A stretch of 64,000 nt of DNA. Origin: Archegozetes longisetosus (taxonomy: Eukaryota > Arthropoda > Arachnida > Sarcoptiformes > Trhypochthoniidae). A program made the position numbers and the translations under genes. The stretch spans positions 1 to 64,000 of the forward strand of contig JAEMBT020000141.1 in assembly GCA_018873245.2 (NCBI GenBank). Direction: 5' to 3'. The notes below the pieces were generated by a model. That model was not told the DNA's origin. It made no database searches and worked only from the letters and a program-made list of their open reading frames with translations. Position 1 is the stretch's first letter. Each line of letters begins with the position of its first letter. This document shows positions 1-11,750 of the stretch, one piece after another.

Positions 1-412
1 TATATGTTTAAGAGTTATTTTAGATAAGACTAAATATTCATATTAGTATATTATGAATGAATGAATTTAAGTGTTTATCTGATCGAATAAGATATTTACG
101 AAAAGCTTTCATTCATATTTTACTCTCTTTGAGGGACAGTCGAAAATAGTTTCATTTAAATATTCATAAAAATAAGTTCATTAGTTAGTCTTCGATTAAT
201 ATAGCAGCAACCAATCATATGATACTAATCAAATTTATAAAATTTAAACAGTAAATATGAAATGACATCAAATTTGTGTAATTTCTTTTTGTAAAAATTT
301 ATTAGAATCTTTGAAAAAATATAGTTTCATAAACAAGTTCAATTAAACTAAAGAGTACAACACTTAAATAAAATTAATCTAGACTTAAATATATCGCATT
401 TAATCCTGTACT
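1..412. other. AT-rich stretch, no gene seen
   Basis: I see no reading frame with coding character, no recognisable repeat family and no RNA gene in this stretch. It is AT-rich filler upstream of the 17-bp tandem array. Confidence 0.5.
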
Positions 413-512
413 GCATTCGGTCTTATGTCGTATTCGGTCTTATGTCGCATTCGGTCTTATGTCGCATTCGGTCTTATGTCGCATTCGGTCTTTTGTCGCA
501 TTCGGTCTTTTT
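413..512 (+). repeat. 17-bp tandem repeat, about 6 copies
   Basis: The unit GCATTCGGTCTTATGTC repeats head to tail with small changes (TATTCGG in an early unit, TTTTGTC in the last). Apparent small ORFs across it are by-products of the array and are not called as genes. Confidence 0.85.
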
Positions 513-1074
513 GTTTTCGATATTATTGATTCGATCTTTTTTCATTCGGTATTTTCTCTTCGATCTTATGTCGGGGAATCTACAGCTGGTACTCGACCAC
601 CACCTCAACGACAGAAATACAAGGATGCCACTAAAAGACCTAGAGCTATTGTCGTTTCTTATGAAGTAGAAACATTATTGATTATATTGAGGGGGTGGCT
701 CACAATACTCAACTTGCGCCATAGGTTTTAGTTTACAATTTGAAATTTTATAACCTAAAATTATAATTAAGTGTTTAGATAATAGATTAATAATTTAGTT
801 CTGGCTTACAACTAAAGGTTTGTTTTTTTTTTCTAGGATATGCGAATTTGGTGGCCCGTGAGTGCAGTTCCTCCTCGTGGTGCGGGCTGGAAACGTACTT
901 AGTACGGCTAATCACTGCACAAATTAAAACACGCTATTTTTGTTATGCGCTTTTTATGTTTTGCGCTGTTTTTATCCGCGTTGTTTATGTCCGCGCTGTT
1001 ATTTACGGGTCTACCACAATTCTTCCATGCACAATTCTTTCACACTTTTCAAATGATCACAGAATATAAATGAT
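513..1074. other. unassigned sequence with degenerate GCGCTGTT-type repeats
   Basis: A short open frame up to 731 and a frame at 848-1069 exist, but neither shows a domain. Around 930-1015 there are loose copies of a GCGCTGTTATTT-like unit that recur near 31015-31140. The segment 1016-1074 is the inverted counterpart of about 30860-30990 (CACAATTCTTCC unit). It is probably debris of a repeat family present at both places. Confidence 0.4.
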
Positions 1075-1329
1075 GACCATTTCAAGTCGAATTGACCCAT
1101 GAATGGTAACTATTGGCCATTTCTATATCAGATAAACTGCGAAAGGATATCGATGACCACTTTCAATTCAGATGACATATGAGGAGTAAAGTTCGTTCGT
1201 TCGTTTGTTTGTTTGTTTGTTTGTTTGTTTGATTGTTTGTTGACGGTCTCCGGGGGTTATCCTCTCCTTTACAGGTCATCTGATATAGAAATGGCCAATA
1301 GTTACTATTCGTGGGTCAATTTGACTTGA
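1075..1329. repeat. short palindromic repeat with (GTTT)n core
   Basis: The segment 1075-1128 reappears inverted at about 1270-1328 (TTCAAGTCGAATTGACCC / GGGTCAATTTGACTTGAA ends). The pair encloses a (GTTC/GTTT)n microsatellite and the block GACGGTCTCCGGGGGTTATC. The same block and microsatellite recur at about 30704-30850, so this is a dispersed inverted-repeat element. Confidence 0.65.
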
Positions 1330-1374
1330 AGCTTCGATATAAGCTTTCTATATAAAGAAACTACAACTCAAGAT

Positions 1375-2460
1375 GAGTTCAAATAAATAACATTTATTCA
1401 CCGCAAATGACCAAAACATTGGTAAAAAATTCCGAATAATCTAGTATATAGAAAATTACCGTAAAATTAATTTATACAATCACGTTTCAACTCAAACCCA
1501 TTGAAATCAACAGAATTTCACTGTTCTAATAATATATTTTGATGAAACCTCAAATAATAAAAAAATATTGAAAAAATGAGAGAACCAAGATCTTACGGGA
1601 CCTTGGTCTAAAAAAGTACCTCGTTAAACATATATATTTTGAATAAGGTCTTGACAAGGATGAAAAAATTATGAAAAAACGTAGCCATATGTGAAATTCC
1701 TCTTTAATATAGATTAATACTGATATTATAAGTAATAAATCATTAATAGATTTTAAAAACACTATAATAGTTATTATTGAGACGTTATTTTTGCTGGCTT
1801 ATTTTAGCTGGGTCACTTTAACCCTACAAGGAGAATTCCCAATCAGCTTTTAACATGCTAAGCCGAACCGCTTGACTTATTGAACCAACCGAACATCGTC
1901 TGAGCGATGCTCAGTGCATCCTTATTGCGCTTCCGATGACACATTTATGCCTGACGGTACATTTATTAGCCAAGATCTTTAACTTAGATTATATTTATAA
2001 GCTATATTCCGCCATTACCGCAAGAAAACGGTTCCCGGATCTTGTGATCGTGCAACTATACAGATCTAGTTTTGCACTTTCCATCATTAACGCTACGTTA
2101 TTTCATAATTTTTTCGTCATTGTTAAGTCCTTATTCAAAATATATATGTTTACGAGGTACTTTTTTAGACCAAGGTCCCGTAAAATCTTGGTTCTCTCAT
2201 TTTTTCAATATTTTTTATATTTTGAGGTTCCATCAAAATATATTATCAGAACAGTGAAATTCTGTTAATTTCAATGGGATTGAGTTGAAACGTGATTACA
2301 TAAATTTCTTTTACGGTAATTTTCTATATACTAGATTTTTCGATTTTTTACCGGTGTTCTGGTCATTTGCGGTGAATAAAATTTATATATTTGATATCAG
2401 CTTGACTTGTAGTTTATTAATATATAAAGCTCATGTTGAAAATCCCTGGCCACATAGTCT
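1375..2460. repeat. palindromic repeat (arms ~1375-1700 and ~2110-2460)
   Basis: The sequence around 1375-1700 (ACCGCAAATGACC..., AAGATCTTACGGGACCTTGG...) reappears as its reverse complement at about 2110-2460. The unrelated centre runs from about 1790 to 2090. The whole unit recurs inverted at about 61690-62757, with a further partial copy at about 62790-62930. Short ORFs inside are repeat by-products. The element class is unknown. Confidence 0.7.
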
Positions 2461-2542
2461 AGTTTAACCCAATATTTACTAAAGATATAGTACTAAAACG
2501 TATATTTAAAAAGAATGTGATGTTGTAAACACTAATAAAATT

Positions 2543-2790
2543 AATGGCGATTGCAAGCACTGGATTTGCTATTGCAATGACCCTAAAAGCGAAAATATTG
2601 AGTTTTTGACTCATTTGGACTACCACCAGCTCAAGAGATATTAAAATATTTAAAAGTTTCAGGCAAAGGTATTCTTTATAATTCAAATCAATTACAAGCA
2701 AATGATGGTATAAAATGTGAATATTATTGCGTTTATTTCATTAAAGAAAGAAATAAAGGAAAAGTATGTATGATATTCATTATTTCTTGA
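2543..2790 (+). pseudogene. adenain-like cysteine protease fragment (virus-like remnant D, copy 1)
   Basis: The frame reads a KHWICY stretch (catalytic His candidate), then a DSFGLPP block (acidic residue) and a CGYYCVYF-like block (catalytic Cys), in the order of adenovirus-type proteases used by Polintons to process capsid proteins. In this copy the Cys region reads CEYYC, and one T is missing from a T-run before DSFG, which breaks the frame; the copy at 61297-61545 keeps it. It differs clearly from the Polinton A protease. It ends against the hAT pseudogene and is a fragment without an N-terminus. Confidence 0.65.
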
Positions 2791-2819
2791 ACAATATCCT
2801 GCTATAACAATGAAAGAAA

Positions 2820-3899
2820 TGATCAGAACTATTCAATCCATTAATTTTTATGTCCCAAATAAATTCAACTATAACTTTATGACAATTATCCGTACCGATT
2901 CCCATCAAATAGTTTTTAATTCTTTAGAATTTTTCAACAAACGCTTTATTGCTGGAAAAGTGAAAGCCAACAAGTAGGGACATGTTTTAGTATTTTCTAG
3001 AACTCTGTTCCACTGAACTCGTAGCAAGACTTGAGAGATTCGATACGCTTTGCAGAATTTGAAAAATGTGCAAGTATTTTGATGATTAGATTTTTCACAT
3101 ATAAGTCCAGTTTGATTAAGGAATATTTGGCCGTATTATGAATTAAATGACAATTACAATTCGCTTTCACTATAAAATTACTTTCTGACTTGAATTTTTC
3201 ATAGACTGAATGATAATTACCATAATTTACATTTGCATTGTCAGCACTGTAAGCAATTACTTGATTTTGATTCAACTCATTATTGGCTAAAGATTTCTTT
3301 AATTGATTATAAACAGCATCAGATTTTTCATTTGAGTCTTCGTACAAATCAAGTACGAAATTGCATATCCCATTAGTTTTATCAAAACACTGAATACCGA
3401 TTGGAAACAGTTTAATGTTTCTCTTATTAGGAGAATCGCTTGCTATTGAAAATGCTTTACCTCTAATTTTATTCAAATGAGATTCGATAGAAGCTGGAGA
3501 CAGGACATTCTTCTCTATAGCTTCCATTTTGGTTCGACCACAACGTAATCCTTTGGCAATCTTGGAATCAGTAAATAAATTCTGAATTAATTTGTTACCA
3601 CAGTTAGCTGATCCGTAACTCAAGTGATGATTTACTGAATGATATGCCAGACACACCTTTGAGACAACTATAGATTTGGTTTCACTTGAATCACATTTAG
3701 CGATGAAATTACCTAACGCTGAAGACATTTTGGCCGAATTCACATTTGATTCGCGTGATTTCGATTTTCTGTGTGTATTGACAGCTGAAATGCCTTCGTA
3801 TTTAATTGTGAATTGAGTTTTACATAATATACAATTAGCTTTGAAGTCATCAACTTTTCTCAGCCAATCTTTATATTCATCTTTCGAAAGCCATATGTC
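2820..3899 (-). pseudogene. hAT-family transposase pseudogene, X1 left arm
   Basis: The exon opens at a consensus acceptor (TTATTTTCAG) at 3899. The frame has an N-terminal Cys pair (CILC), then the RNase-H-like core of a widespread hAT-derived family. ASDSPNKRNIKLFP supplies the first Asp and YSADNANVNYG the second, followed by a CNCHLIHN motif. It ends with TAG at about 2998 after FSGTEF. The same frame continues beyond the stop with recognisable hAT sequence (WLSLFPAI) and then decays. The same TAG is present in the other copies that reach this point, so it predates the duplication. The first exon was not found. Confidence 0.85.
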
Positions 3900-3914
3900 C
3901 TGAAAATAAGTCAA

Positions 3915-4360
3915 TCTCTTCTTTGATTTTTGGCGATTGACTAATAGTTCGTTTGTTTGACGTGATATTAGTTTGTTGGCAATTAATTGATATAATGATA
4001 AATATTTTCAGTATTTATTGAAGACAAATATTAAATCTTTAGTGAAATGTAAATTATTTGTTCAGGAAATATAGTAACATTATATACTATTAGTGGAACA
4101 TTAGCAACAAATAATTATGAGTAAATGTATGACTACTTCAAGATTCAGTTATATTTTATGCCTATTTTAGAGTTTTGTTTTAGTATTGATATAGAGTAAT
4201 GATAAGAACATTTGCATTCTTTTAATACAATTTGGAAAAATCTAATTTTTAAACATTTTGTCAAACATTTGTCATTCCTGGACACTTGTATGTCAAGGAA
4301 TGGTCCATTCCTTCCACCTGGACACAGTTCACGATTCCTGGACTGTTAAGGTCATTCCGG
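3915..4360. other. non-coding, region of the palindrome arm
   Basis: AT-rich intron or upstream sequence of the hAT copy. It ends in a local cluster of TCATTCCTGGAC-like direct and inverted repeats (about 4270-4365). No gene was seen. Confidence 0.5.
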
Positions 4361-4592
4361 GACATGTGGTCAGGCTGAGCGGACACCTAATTCTCCTGAT
4401 CTAAAGCCCATATAAGATGTATGGGGGATTATGAAAAAGATACTTGACAAATTGGAACCAAAGAATATTTCTATGTGGAAGGAAGAAATTAACGGAGTTT
4501 GGTCTGAACTAAGCCACGACCTCCTGACTTCTCTCGTAAAAAGTATGCCAAAGAGAATAGAAATGTGTATTGCTCTAATGGCGCAAAATTAA
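4361..4592 (+). pseudogene. Tc1/mariner transposase C-terminal scrap
   Basis: The frame shows the SPDLKPI block typical of the DD34E transposase region, with a stop where the catalytic Glu would follow (PI*DVW). Then come a VWSEL stretch and the SMPKRIE C-terminal motif. Only the last 75 or so codons survive. Other copies lie at 11072-11290, 48701-48921 and 55658-55880. Confidence 0.8.
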
Positions 4593-5019
4593 CCATTAAT
4601 TTTTATAATATATTATTTATAGTTAATGTATAATTAATATATGAAATATCATTATTATATATCGACGAATAAAAAAGTTATATAAAAATATAAAATGCCA
4701 TTTTTATGCTCTTATGTTTATATAAGATTACATAATAGATATTCAACCAAAATTGATAACTAATTTAATATTCAAACTATGAGATGAAAGAAAAATTTGT
4801 TTATTCTCACATTTCTTGATATAGCATACAGGTATAGGAATTATGAATCAATTATCAAAGAATATATAATTAGGAGTAACTATTTAGTTTGCTAATCTAA
4901 TCATCAATCTACAATGTATCTCAAATCGATCATTAGCTAAAAGCTTAATATAAGAAAAAAGATAAAGAAAAACTTAATATATATTCGTTGAACTCAATAG
5001 TGGAACTAGTTAGATTTTA
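4593..5019. other. non-coding AT-rich arm sequence
   Basis: Intergenic sequence between the Tc1 scrap and the 3' end of gene 1. No gene or known repeat recognised beyond membership of the X arm. Confidence 0.5.
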
Positions 5020-5803
5020 CTATCTGGGCGAAATTTTGTGAAATTCTCTTGAAATCATTCTCCACTTCCTCACATAATTCAATTTTTGTTCATTATACGC
5101 CAAAGAGAAAATTCTCGCTTCATCGGGAAATACAAGATCTGCCAAAATTTCGGCATCTATTCTCATCAATGAGCGATTTGCTCTAACAATACTACAATGA
5201 ATATCGGCGTTTTGACGTAGCAATTCCTTTTTACCGTTCTTCTCATAGCTGATACCCACTTTAGAATATTGAAAATAAGATTTTATGATCGAATAACCAC
5301 GTTCATCCTTTTCTCTAGTATCATGAATAACCTGAGCAAAATAACATTGAGTTTCCCTCATCGACTTATCGTTCAAAATAGATTTCGCTAGATCTTTAAT
5401 ACCTTGGACCATTTTCTCATATTGAACGGCTGTAAGATCCTTAAAGAATTCACAAACGGCATTTACAATATCTTGGAAATAATTTCGATCTTGTATCACG
5501 AACTCTTTAGTGGAAGTAAGCTCTGTTGAGAAATATCTTGATTGTGTCACAAGACTCATATAATCTTTAAAATAACCAAATGAGGCGTAATTGTTATCGA
5601 AAGGATCAAATTTAGAAGCCTTTTGATAATGTTTGAGTAAAATGTCTATGGCATCTAAGTGCAGTGTCGGATCTTCAAATAGTTCAACGTGTTTAGGATT
5701 CTTCCTTGATCTGAGTTTAGGAACATCCTCATCACCAATAGTAATCTGATTAATATATACCTTCATATTTACTGTACCAACTTCAGTCAGCTTAGAAAGG
5801 TTG
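5020..5803 (-). CDS. unrecognised 'gene 1', X1 left arm copy
   Basis: I do not recognise this protein. The ORF from the ATG at 5766 gives about 250 residues. It lies just downstream of a good acceptor at 5803 (TATTTTAG), and the frame is open through the acceptor into an upstream exon. The middle is charged and likely helical (FFKDLTAVQYEKMVQGIKDL). There is no signal peptide, membrane segment or catalytic motif that I can name. The last residues differ from the 54483 copy because one T is missing in a T-run near 5090. It is near-identical to the copies at 9850, 49334 and 54446, so it is held in the palindrome arms. Confidence 0.6.
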
Positions 5804-6395
5804 CTAAAATATAAAGAAACAATTTAGATTGGCTTGTAATTAAATGAGATTTAATACTATTACTTACGAGTTAGAAATGCTAATTTGTAATTGAAATTCT
5901 TCGATGTTGGAGTTTAACAATTTTGCGGTATTTAAAGGAAAATCATATAGTGGATAAAGATCGAGTGATACAAAGTAGCCAATGAAACAAACTGTTGTGA
6001 CTTAGAGACAAAACTTAACCAATCATATTAATTTCTTTATCTCTTAAAATTAAATACAGACACAACTTGTTTATGTGTTATATATGATAAATTTTTCTCA
6101 AAAGTATGTTTAACCTTTGACAGACTAGGATATATAATAAATTAGCTATTTATATCAAATTGACGTTTGACACTGTAGTGTTATAAGTGTGTTGATAATC
6201 TATAAATAGCAAATTCATTATATTTTCTGGTCTGTTAAATGACATTTGGATTATAAAATGCTTCAAAAATTATCAAATCTAACATAAGCAGTTTGTTATT
6301 GAAGCTTAATTTATAAACAAGAAAATAACTATTTCTTTCATATGCAAGTGAACAACCCATCAAAAGTTTACCACATCTAACATATAAGTCTCGAT
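5804..6395. other. intron, upstream exon and promoter side of gene 1
   Basis: On the minus strand a donor (CTC|GTAAGT) near 5868 and an open upstream exon can be placed by comparison with 9670-9785. Beyond that the sequence is non-coding. It contains TATA-like runs but nothing decisive. Confidence 0.45.
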
Positions 6396-7017
6396 TAATG
6401 CTGCGCGTTTTAGACTTTGGACTTTAGACTATTTCTAAAGTCTAGAAAAAGTCTTAGACCATGTCTAAAGTCTAAGGTATTCTAAAAGTCTAAGTCTGAA
6501 GTCTTAAACTAGTTTAGACTTTTAGACCTCAACAAAAGATTTTAAAGTAACAACTTCTGAGAAATTTAATATATTGAATTGTCATATAAAATCAAAAGAA
6601 AATATTTTATTTATTTAACATGATGTTTTCAACTTTTTGTTGCAATAGTCAATGAATGGGTCATAGAGACCATTTTAAACTTATTGTAGTCATGAATAAG
6701 TTATAACTTGAAAAGAACTTCAAAATAGATTCAAAGTATGAAGCTGTAGTTTTAGAAAGTGATGAGTGTTGAAAAACCTCAAAGAAAGTCACGAAAATGG
6801 GATCGTTTTGAAAAATTGAGTGAAAAAACAGGAATCGATTCCCTTTGATATCATCAAAAATCACAAATTATTAAAATTTGTTGGGTCTAAAAGTCTAATC
6901 TAAGTCTAAAGTCTAAAAGATCTTTTAGACGAGAGGTCTAAAGTCTAAACAAAATTTTAGACTTGAAGTCTAAAGTCTAGAGCATTGGACATCAAATCTA
7001 AACTTTGCGCAGCATTA
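6396..7017. mobile_element. hAT-type MITE with TTTAGAC satellite arms
   Basis: The ends TAATGCTGCGCG / CGCAGCATTA are inverted, and an 8-bp target duplication GTCTCGAT flanks them (6388-6395 and 7018-7025). An 8-bp duplication fits the hAT superfamily. Both subterminal zones are built of TAAAGTCTAGACTT-like short repeats. In the inner part a frame around 6780 encodes the remains of a BED-type finger (KWDRF), but this copy has lost the Cys-pair segment that the copy at 50725-51407 retains. Confidence 0.75.
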
Positions 7018-7267
7018 GTCTCGATAATAAAATGCTTATATTCGATTTGATCATTTTCTTAATATAGTTAAATTGAAAAACAACAAATTTTCATATTTCT
7101 TTAATTTCCATATTGAAGAAAGTAATCTGTACTGTAACATTGTTGAGATTTGTCGTATATAACATAAACGTTTTATTATGGAAACTTAATTTCATAAACA
7201 AGAAAATAATTATTTCTCTCATATTAAAGTGAACAATTCAAAATACAACTGAATTGAATAATAAAGA

Positions 7268-8012
7268 TCAGGTATTTTCATTATTCATAAGTCCAATAAT
7301 TATTATTCTTATAAGAAACATCAATTCTATGAGAAATATTTGCCTAATCCAGTGTTCAATAGTTGTAGCAGGCATTTTAGATATTTCATCGCAATTTATA
7401 TTAACTAACGCAGAATTTAAGTGTAATTGAGTAACTTTAAAATCTTGGAAATTTTTAATAATTATTCTGTTATTCACAGAAAAATTAATGTCGACTGAAT
7501 GAATGATCAATTTTATTTTAGCGTTCTCAACACCATTATTGACATCTCTAGCATCAATTACAAAAAAGTTGAAATTTGCAATTTTCGATTTAGAGCGAAG
7601 ATCCTGATTCAATAGTTGTTCAATTAAGAATGTGTTAGCCATTTCCCCTAATGATTGCTGAATAATATTTTTATCTCTGGAATCTGGTTGGAGTTTGCTT
7701 ACTTCTATCAATTTATCTATAAATTGTGTATAGTCCAATTTATCGAGAGATGAATCGGGAAGTTGCCAAGCATAATCCGTTGGCAAATATAGAGAATTAG
7801 TGATCGACTTGACATATTTATCGTAATGAGTGGTAGCTTCGGCCGAGTTTTGTTTGTGGGTAGAATTTCGCTTCATCTTGGAGACTTTGCAAAATGCTTG
7901 CCAATGCATTAAGGTATTTTGTTTTATCTTCTCGAGATTCGTTTGTATCGGATGAATTGCCACCAAGAATAATTGAATTAATAAATGTAAGCTTACTAGA
8001 ATTGGTAGACAT
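7268..8012 (-). CDS. unrecognised 'gene 2', X centre copy 1
   Basis: The start is the ATG at 8012, eight bases inside an exon that opens at TATTTACAG, so at least one 5' exon is non-coding or missing. The product, about 265-275 residues, is unknown. Its first half is charged and helical (YTQFIDKLIEVSKLQ). The second half looks beta-rich (IKLIIHSVDINFSVNN). There is no signal peptide or membrane segment in the true frame; the hydrophobic start seen in another frame upstream is spurious. Compared with the copy at 51872-52605 this copy lacks two bases near 7856 and one near 7344. The other copy is broken at a different A-run, so an intact ancestral frame is likely. Confidence 0.6.
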
Positions 8013-8880
8013 TTTAAGAACCTGTAAATACAATAATTAATTTTGGGAAATTCAATTAAAGTTTCAAAAATCAAAATAAATACAAAGGTTAATACAGTAT
8101 AAAATACTTTACTATTTGTGTTCAGCAATCTAACCACTTTGGACTACGATGTTCAATTTAAATAAGAGAAGTAACTGATAGTACTTCTCCTACTTATACA
8201 TAAACACTTAGGTATTTAGCGCAAACTCTGTTGATTATTTCATGCCTAAGGGTCTGTACATGGGGGACGTCCACATATAAGAATATATGTGATATGTGAA
8301 CAATAAGCGATATCAATATGTTCATTTGTGTTTAGTCTAAAAATCAAATCTAATCAACTAAGCTATTTTAGATAAGTGTATTGAAACAGTCCTCCCTAAA
8401 TTTTAGACTGTCTATGCATAACGGTCTAAAGATCTTTGCATAGAAGACGTCTATAATTTCCATATTTGTTAAACAAATAAAATTAAATAAAATATGAAAA
8501 GCATTTCATCATATTAATAAACAAAATTTCAGACATGCCGATTCACGCTTAATACCGTTTCATTTGCTTAACAATGCAATTTTCCGATCTGTTAGATTCA
8601 AACTAATCTCATATAAACAACTAGACAATACTAATCAATTGTATTTTCAAAAGCTACACTCCTCATCATAATATATGCGCACACTCTCCGACGCTTTAAG
8701 ATTTCTCTCGATGGCTTAAACATTGGGTACGACCAATCAAAACAAAATCTATCAATTTACAACTTTTAACTCCATCATTAAATAATTTAGCGACATCGGT
8801 CGCAATATGAGTCATTAATTGTATAGAAATAGTAATAGTATCAGAATGAGGAGTAGATATTATTATACGTGTATATTAAC
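8013..8880. other. non-coding centre of X copy 1
   Basis: Upstream region of gene 2. It holds the acceptor, a candidate intron and AT-rich sequence with a few GTCTAAAGATC-like words. No gene recognised. Confidence 0.45.
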
Positions 8881-9106
8881 TTAACATTGAATCGATGTTG
8901 AATCGAAGTTTGAAGCTATCAATTGATCAAATGTGAGAGTAGATGTATGTCCACTTACAGTGCATGAAGAAGTAATGGGAATAGAATGTGTACTAAGTAG
9001 ACTCTAGAGTGACAGTACTTGAACTCGAGTTTCGAAAATTTAATTTAGATTCAACTTTATGTTTACTATCCAATTTAAACTTAAATTCTGTTGTGTACAC
9101 TACTAC
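8881..9106 (-). pseudogene. possible small Ser/Thr-rich exon ('gene 3'), copy 1
   Basis: The counterpart at 53475-53702 reads as about 75 residues rich in Ser, Thr and alternating hydrophobics (KFKLDSKHKVESKLNF). This copy has lost two A residues near 8997 and is out of frame. No start codon was found, so if real it is an internal or 3' exon. Coding status is uncertain. Confidence 0.3.
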
Positions 9107-9157
9107 TTAACGTTAACCTTCTTATAATGCTCAAAATATTGTTCAGTATTTAATGAA

Positions 9158-9256
9158 TACCTTTAGACTTTAGACTTAGACTTTAGACATGGTCTAAGAC
9201 TTTTTCTAGACTTTAGAAATAGTCTAAAGTCCAAAGTCTAAAAACGCGCAGCATTA
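9158..9256. repeat. half copy of the hAT-type MITE at the palindrome breakpoint
   Basis: TTTAGACTTTAGACTTAGAC words followed by the MITE terminus CGCGCAGCATTA. It marks where the right arm of X begins: only the outer 100 bp of the MITE were duplicated. Confidence 0.75.
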
Positions 9257-9669
9257 ATCGAGACTTATATGTTAGATGTGGTAAACTTTTGATGGGTTGT
9301 TCACTTGCATATGAAAGAAATAGTTATTTTCTTGTTTATAAATTAAGCTTCAATAACAAACTGCTTATGTTAGATTTGATAATTTTTTGAAGCATTTTAT
9401 AATCCAAATGTCATTTAACAGACCAGAAAATATAATGAATTTGCTATTTATAGATTATCAACACACTTATAACACTACAGTGTCAAACGTCAATTTGATA
9501 TAAATAGCTAATTTATTATATATCCTAGTCTGTCAAAGGTTAAACATACTTTTGAGAAAAATTTATCATATATAACACATAAACAAGTTGTGTCTGTATT
9601 TAATTTTAAGAGATAAAGAAATTAATATGATTGGTTAAGTTTTGTCTCTAAGTCACAACAGTTTGTTTC

Positions 9670-10644
9670 ATTGGCTACTTTGTATCACTCGATCTTTATC
9701 CACTATATGATTTTCCTTTAAATACCGCAAAATTGTTAAACTCCAACATCGAAGAATTTCAATTACAAATTAGCATTTCTAACTCGTAAGTAATAGTATT
9801 AAATCTCATTTAATTACAAGCCAATCTAAATTGTTTCTTTATATTTTAGCAACCTTTCTAAGCTGACTGAAGTTGGTACAGTAAATATGAAGGTATATAT
9901 TAATCAGATTACTATTGGTGATGAGGATGTTCCTAAACTCAGATCAAGGAAGAATCCTAAACACGTTGAACTATTTGAAGATCCGACACTGCACTTAGAT
10001 GCCATAGACATTTTACTCAAACATTATCAAAAGGCTTCTAAATTTGATCCTTTCGATAACAATTACGCCTCATTTGGTTATTTTAAAGATTATATGAGTC
10101 TTGTGACACAATCAAGATATTTCTCAACAGAGCTTACTTCCACTAAAGAGTTCGTGATACAAGATCGAAATTATTTCCAAGATATTGTAAATGCCGTTTG
10201 TGAATTCTTTAAGGATCTTACAGCCGTTCAATATGAGAAAATGGTCCAAGGTATTAAAGATCTAGCGAAATCTATTTTGAACGATAAGTCGATGAGGGAA
10301 ACTCAATGTTATTTTGCTCAGGTTATTCATGATACTAGAGAAAAGGATGAACGTGGTTATTCGATCATAAAATCTTATTTTCAATATTCTAAAGTGGGTA
10401 TCAGCTATGAGAAGAACGGTAAAAGGAATTGCTACGTCAAAACGCCGATATTCATTGTAGTATTGTTAGAGCAAATCGCTCATTGATGAGAATAGATGCC
10501 GAAATTTTGGCAGATCTTGTATTTCCCGATGAAGCGAGAATTTTCTCTTTGGCGTATAATGAACAAAAATTGAATTATGTGAGGAAGTGGAGAATGATTT
10601 CAAGAGAATTTCACAAAATTTCGCCCAGATAGTAAAATCTAACT
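9670..10644 (+). pseudogene. 'gene 1', X1 right arm copy
   Basis: An exon open from about 9665 ends at 9785 (CTC|GTAAGT). The second exon starts at 9850 after TATTTTAG, and the frames join across this intron. The ATG at 9887 opens the main frame. One A missing from an A-run near 10423 breaks the frame after about 180 residues, and a second missing A near 10567 breaks it again. Otherwise it is the same protein as at 54446-55244. Function unknown. The frame upstream of the ATG stays open for some 50-60 codons, so the true N-terminus may lie further 5'. Confidence 0.55.
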
Positions 10645-11071
10645 AGTTCCACTATTGAGTTCAACGAATATATATTAAGTTTTTCTTTATCTTTTTCTTA
10701 TATTAAGCTTTTAGCTAATGATCGATTTGAGATACATTGTAGATTGATGATTAGATTAGCAAACTAAATAGTTACTCCTAATTATATATTCTTTGATAAT
10801 TGATTCATAATTCCTATACCTGTATGCTATATCAAGAAATGTGAGAATAAACAAATTTTTCTTTCATCTCATAGTTTGAATATTAAATTAGTTATCAATT
10901 TTGGTTGAATATCTATTATGTAATCTTATATAAACATAAGAGCATAAAAATGGCATTTTATATTTTATATAACTTTTTTATTCGTCGATATATAATAATG
11001 ATATTTCATATATTAATTATACATTAACTATAAATAATATATTATAAAAATTAATGGTTAATTTTTGCGCC
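10645..11071. other. non-coding arm sequence
   Basis: Inverted counterpart of 4593-5019. AT-rich, no gene seen. Confidence 0.5.
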
Positions 11072-11290
11072 ATTAGAGGCAATACACATTTCTATTCTCT
11101 TTGGCATACTTTTTGAGAGAAGTCAGGAGGTCGTGGCTTAGTTCAGACCAAACTCCGTTAATTTCTTCCTTCCACATAGAAATATTCTTTGGTTCCAATT
11201 TGTCAAGTATCTTTTTCATAATCCCCATACATCTTATATGGGCTTTAGATCAGGAGAATTAGGTGTCCGCTCAGCCTGACCACATGTCCC
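11072..11290 (-). pseudogene. Tc1/mariner transposase C-terminal scrap
   Basis: Inverted copy of the scrap at 4361-4592 with the same SPDLKPI and SMPKR-type ends and a few indels. Confidence 0.75.
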
Positions 11291-11750
11291 GGAATGACCT
11301 TAACAGTCCAGGAATCGTGAACTGTGTCCAGGTGGAAGGAATGGACCATTCCTTGACATACAAGTGTCCAGGAATGACAAATGTTTGACAAAATGTTTAA
11401 AAATTAGATTTTTCCAAATTGTATTAAAAGAATGCAAATGTTCTTATCATTACTCTATATCAATACTAAAACAAAACTCTAAAATAGGCATAAAATATAA
11501 CTGAATCTTGAAGTAGTCATACATTTACTCATAATTATTTGTTGCTAATGTTCCCACTAATAGTATATAATGTTACTATATTTCCTGAACAAATAATTTA
11601 CATTTCACTAAAGATTTAATATTTGTCTTCAATAAATACTGAAAATATTTATCATTATATCAATTAATTGCCAACAAACTAATATCACGTCAAACAAACG
11701 AACTATTAGTCAATCGCCAAAAATCAAAGAAGAGATTGACTTATTTTCAG

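Noticed and set aside
442..731. Overlapping frames rich in Ser/His/Val at the left end
   Set aside because: Generated by the 17-bp tandem repeat and short unsupported sequence.
7818..8137. Membrane protein starting with a hydrophobic helix upstream of gene 2
   Set aside because: The hydrophobic start is in another frame and exists only because of a two-base indel; the second copy gives the proper frame from 52605.
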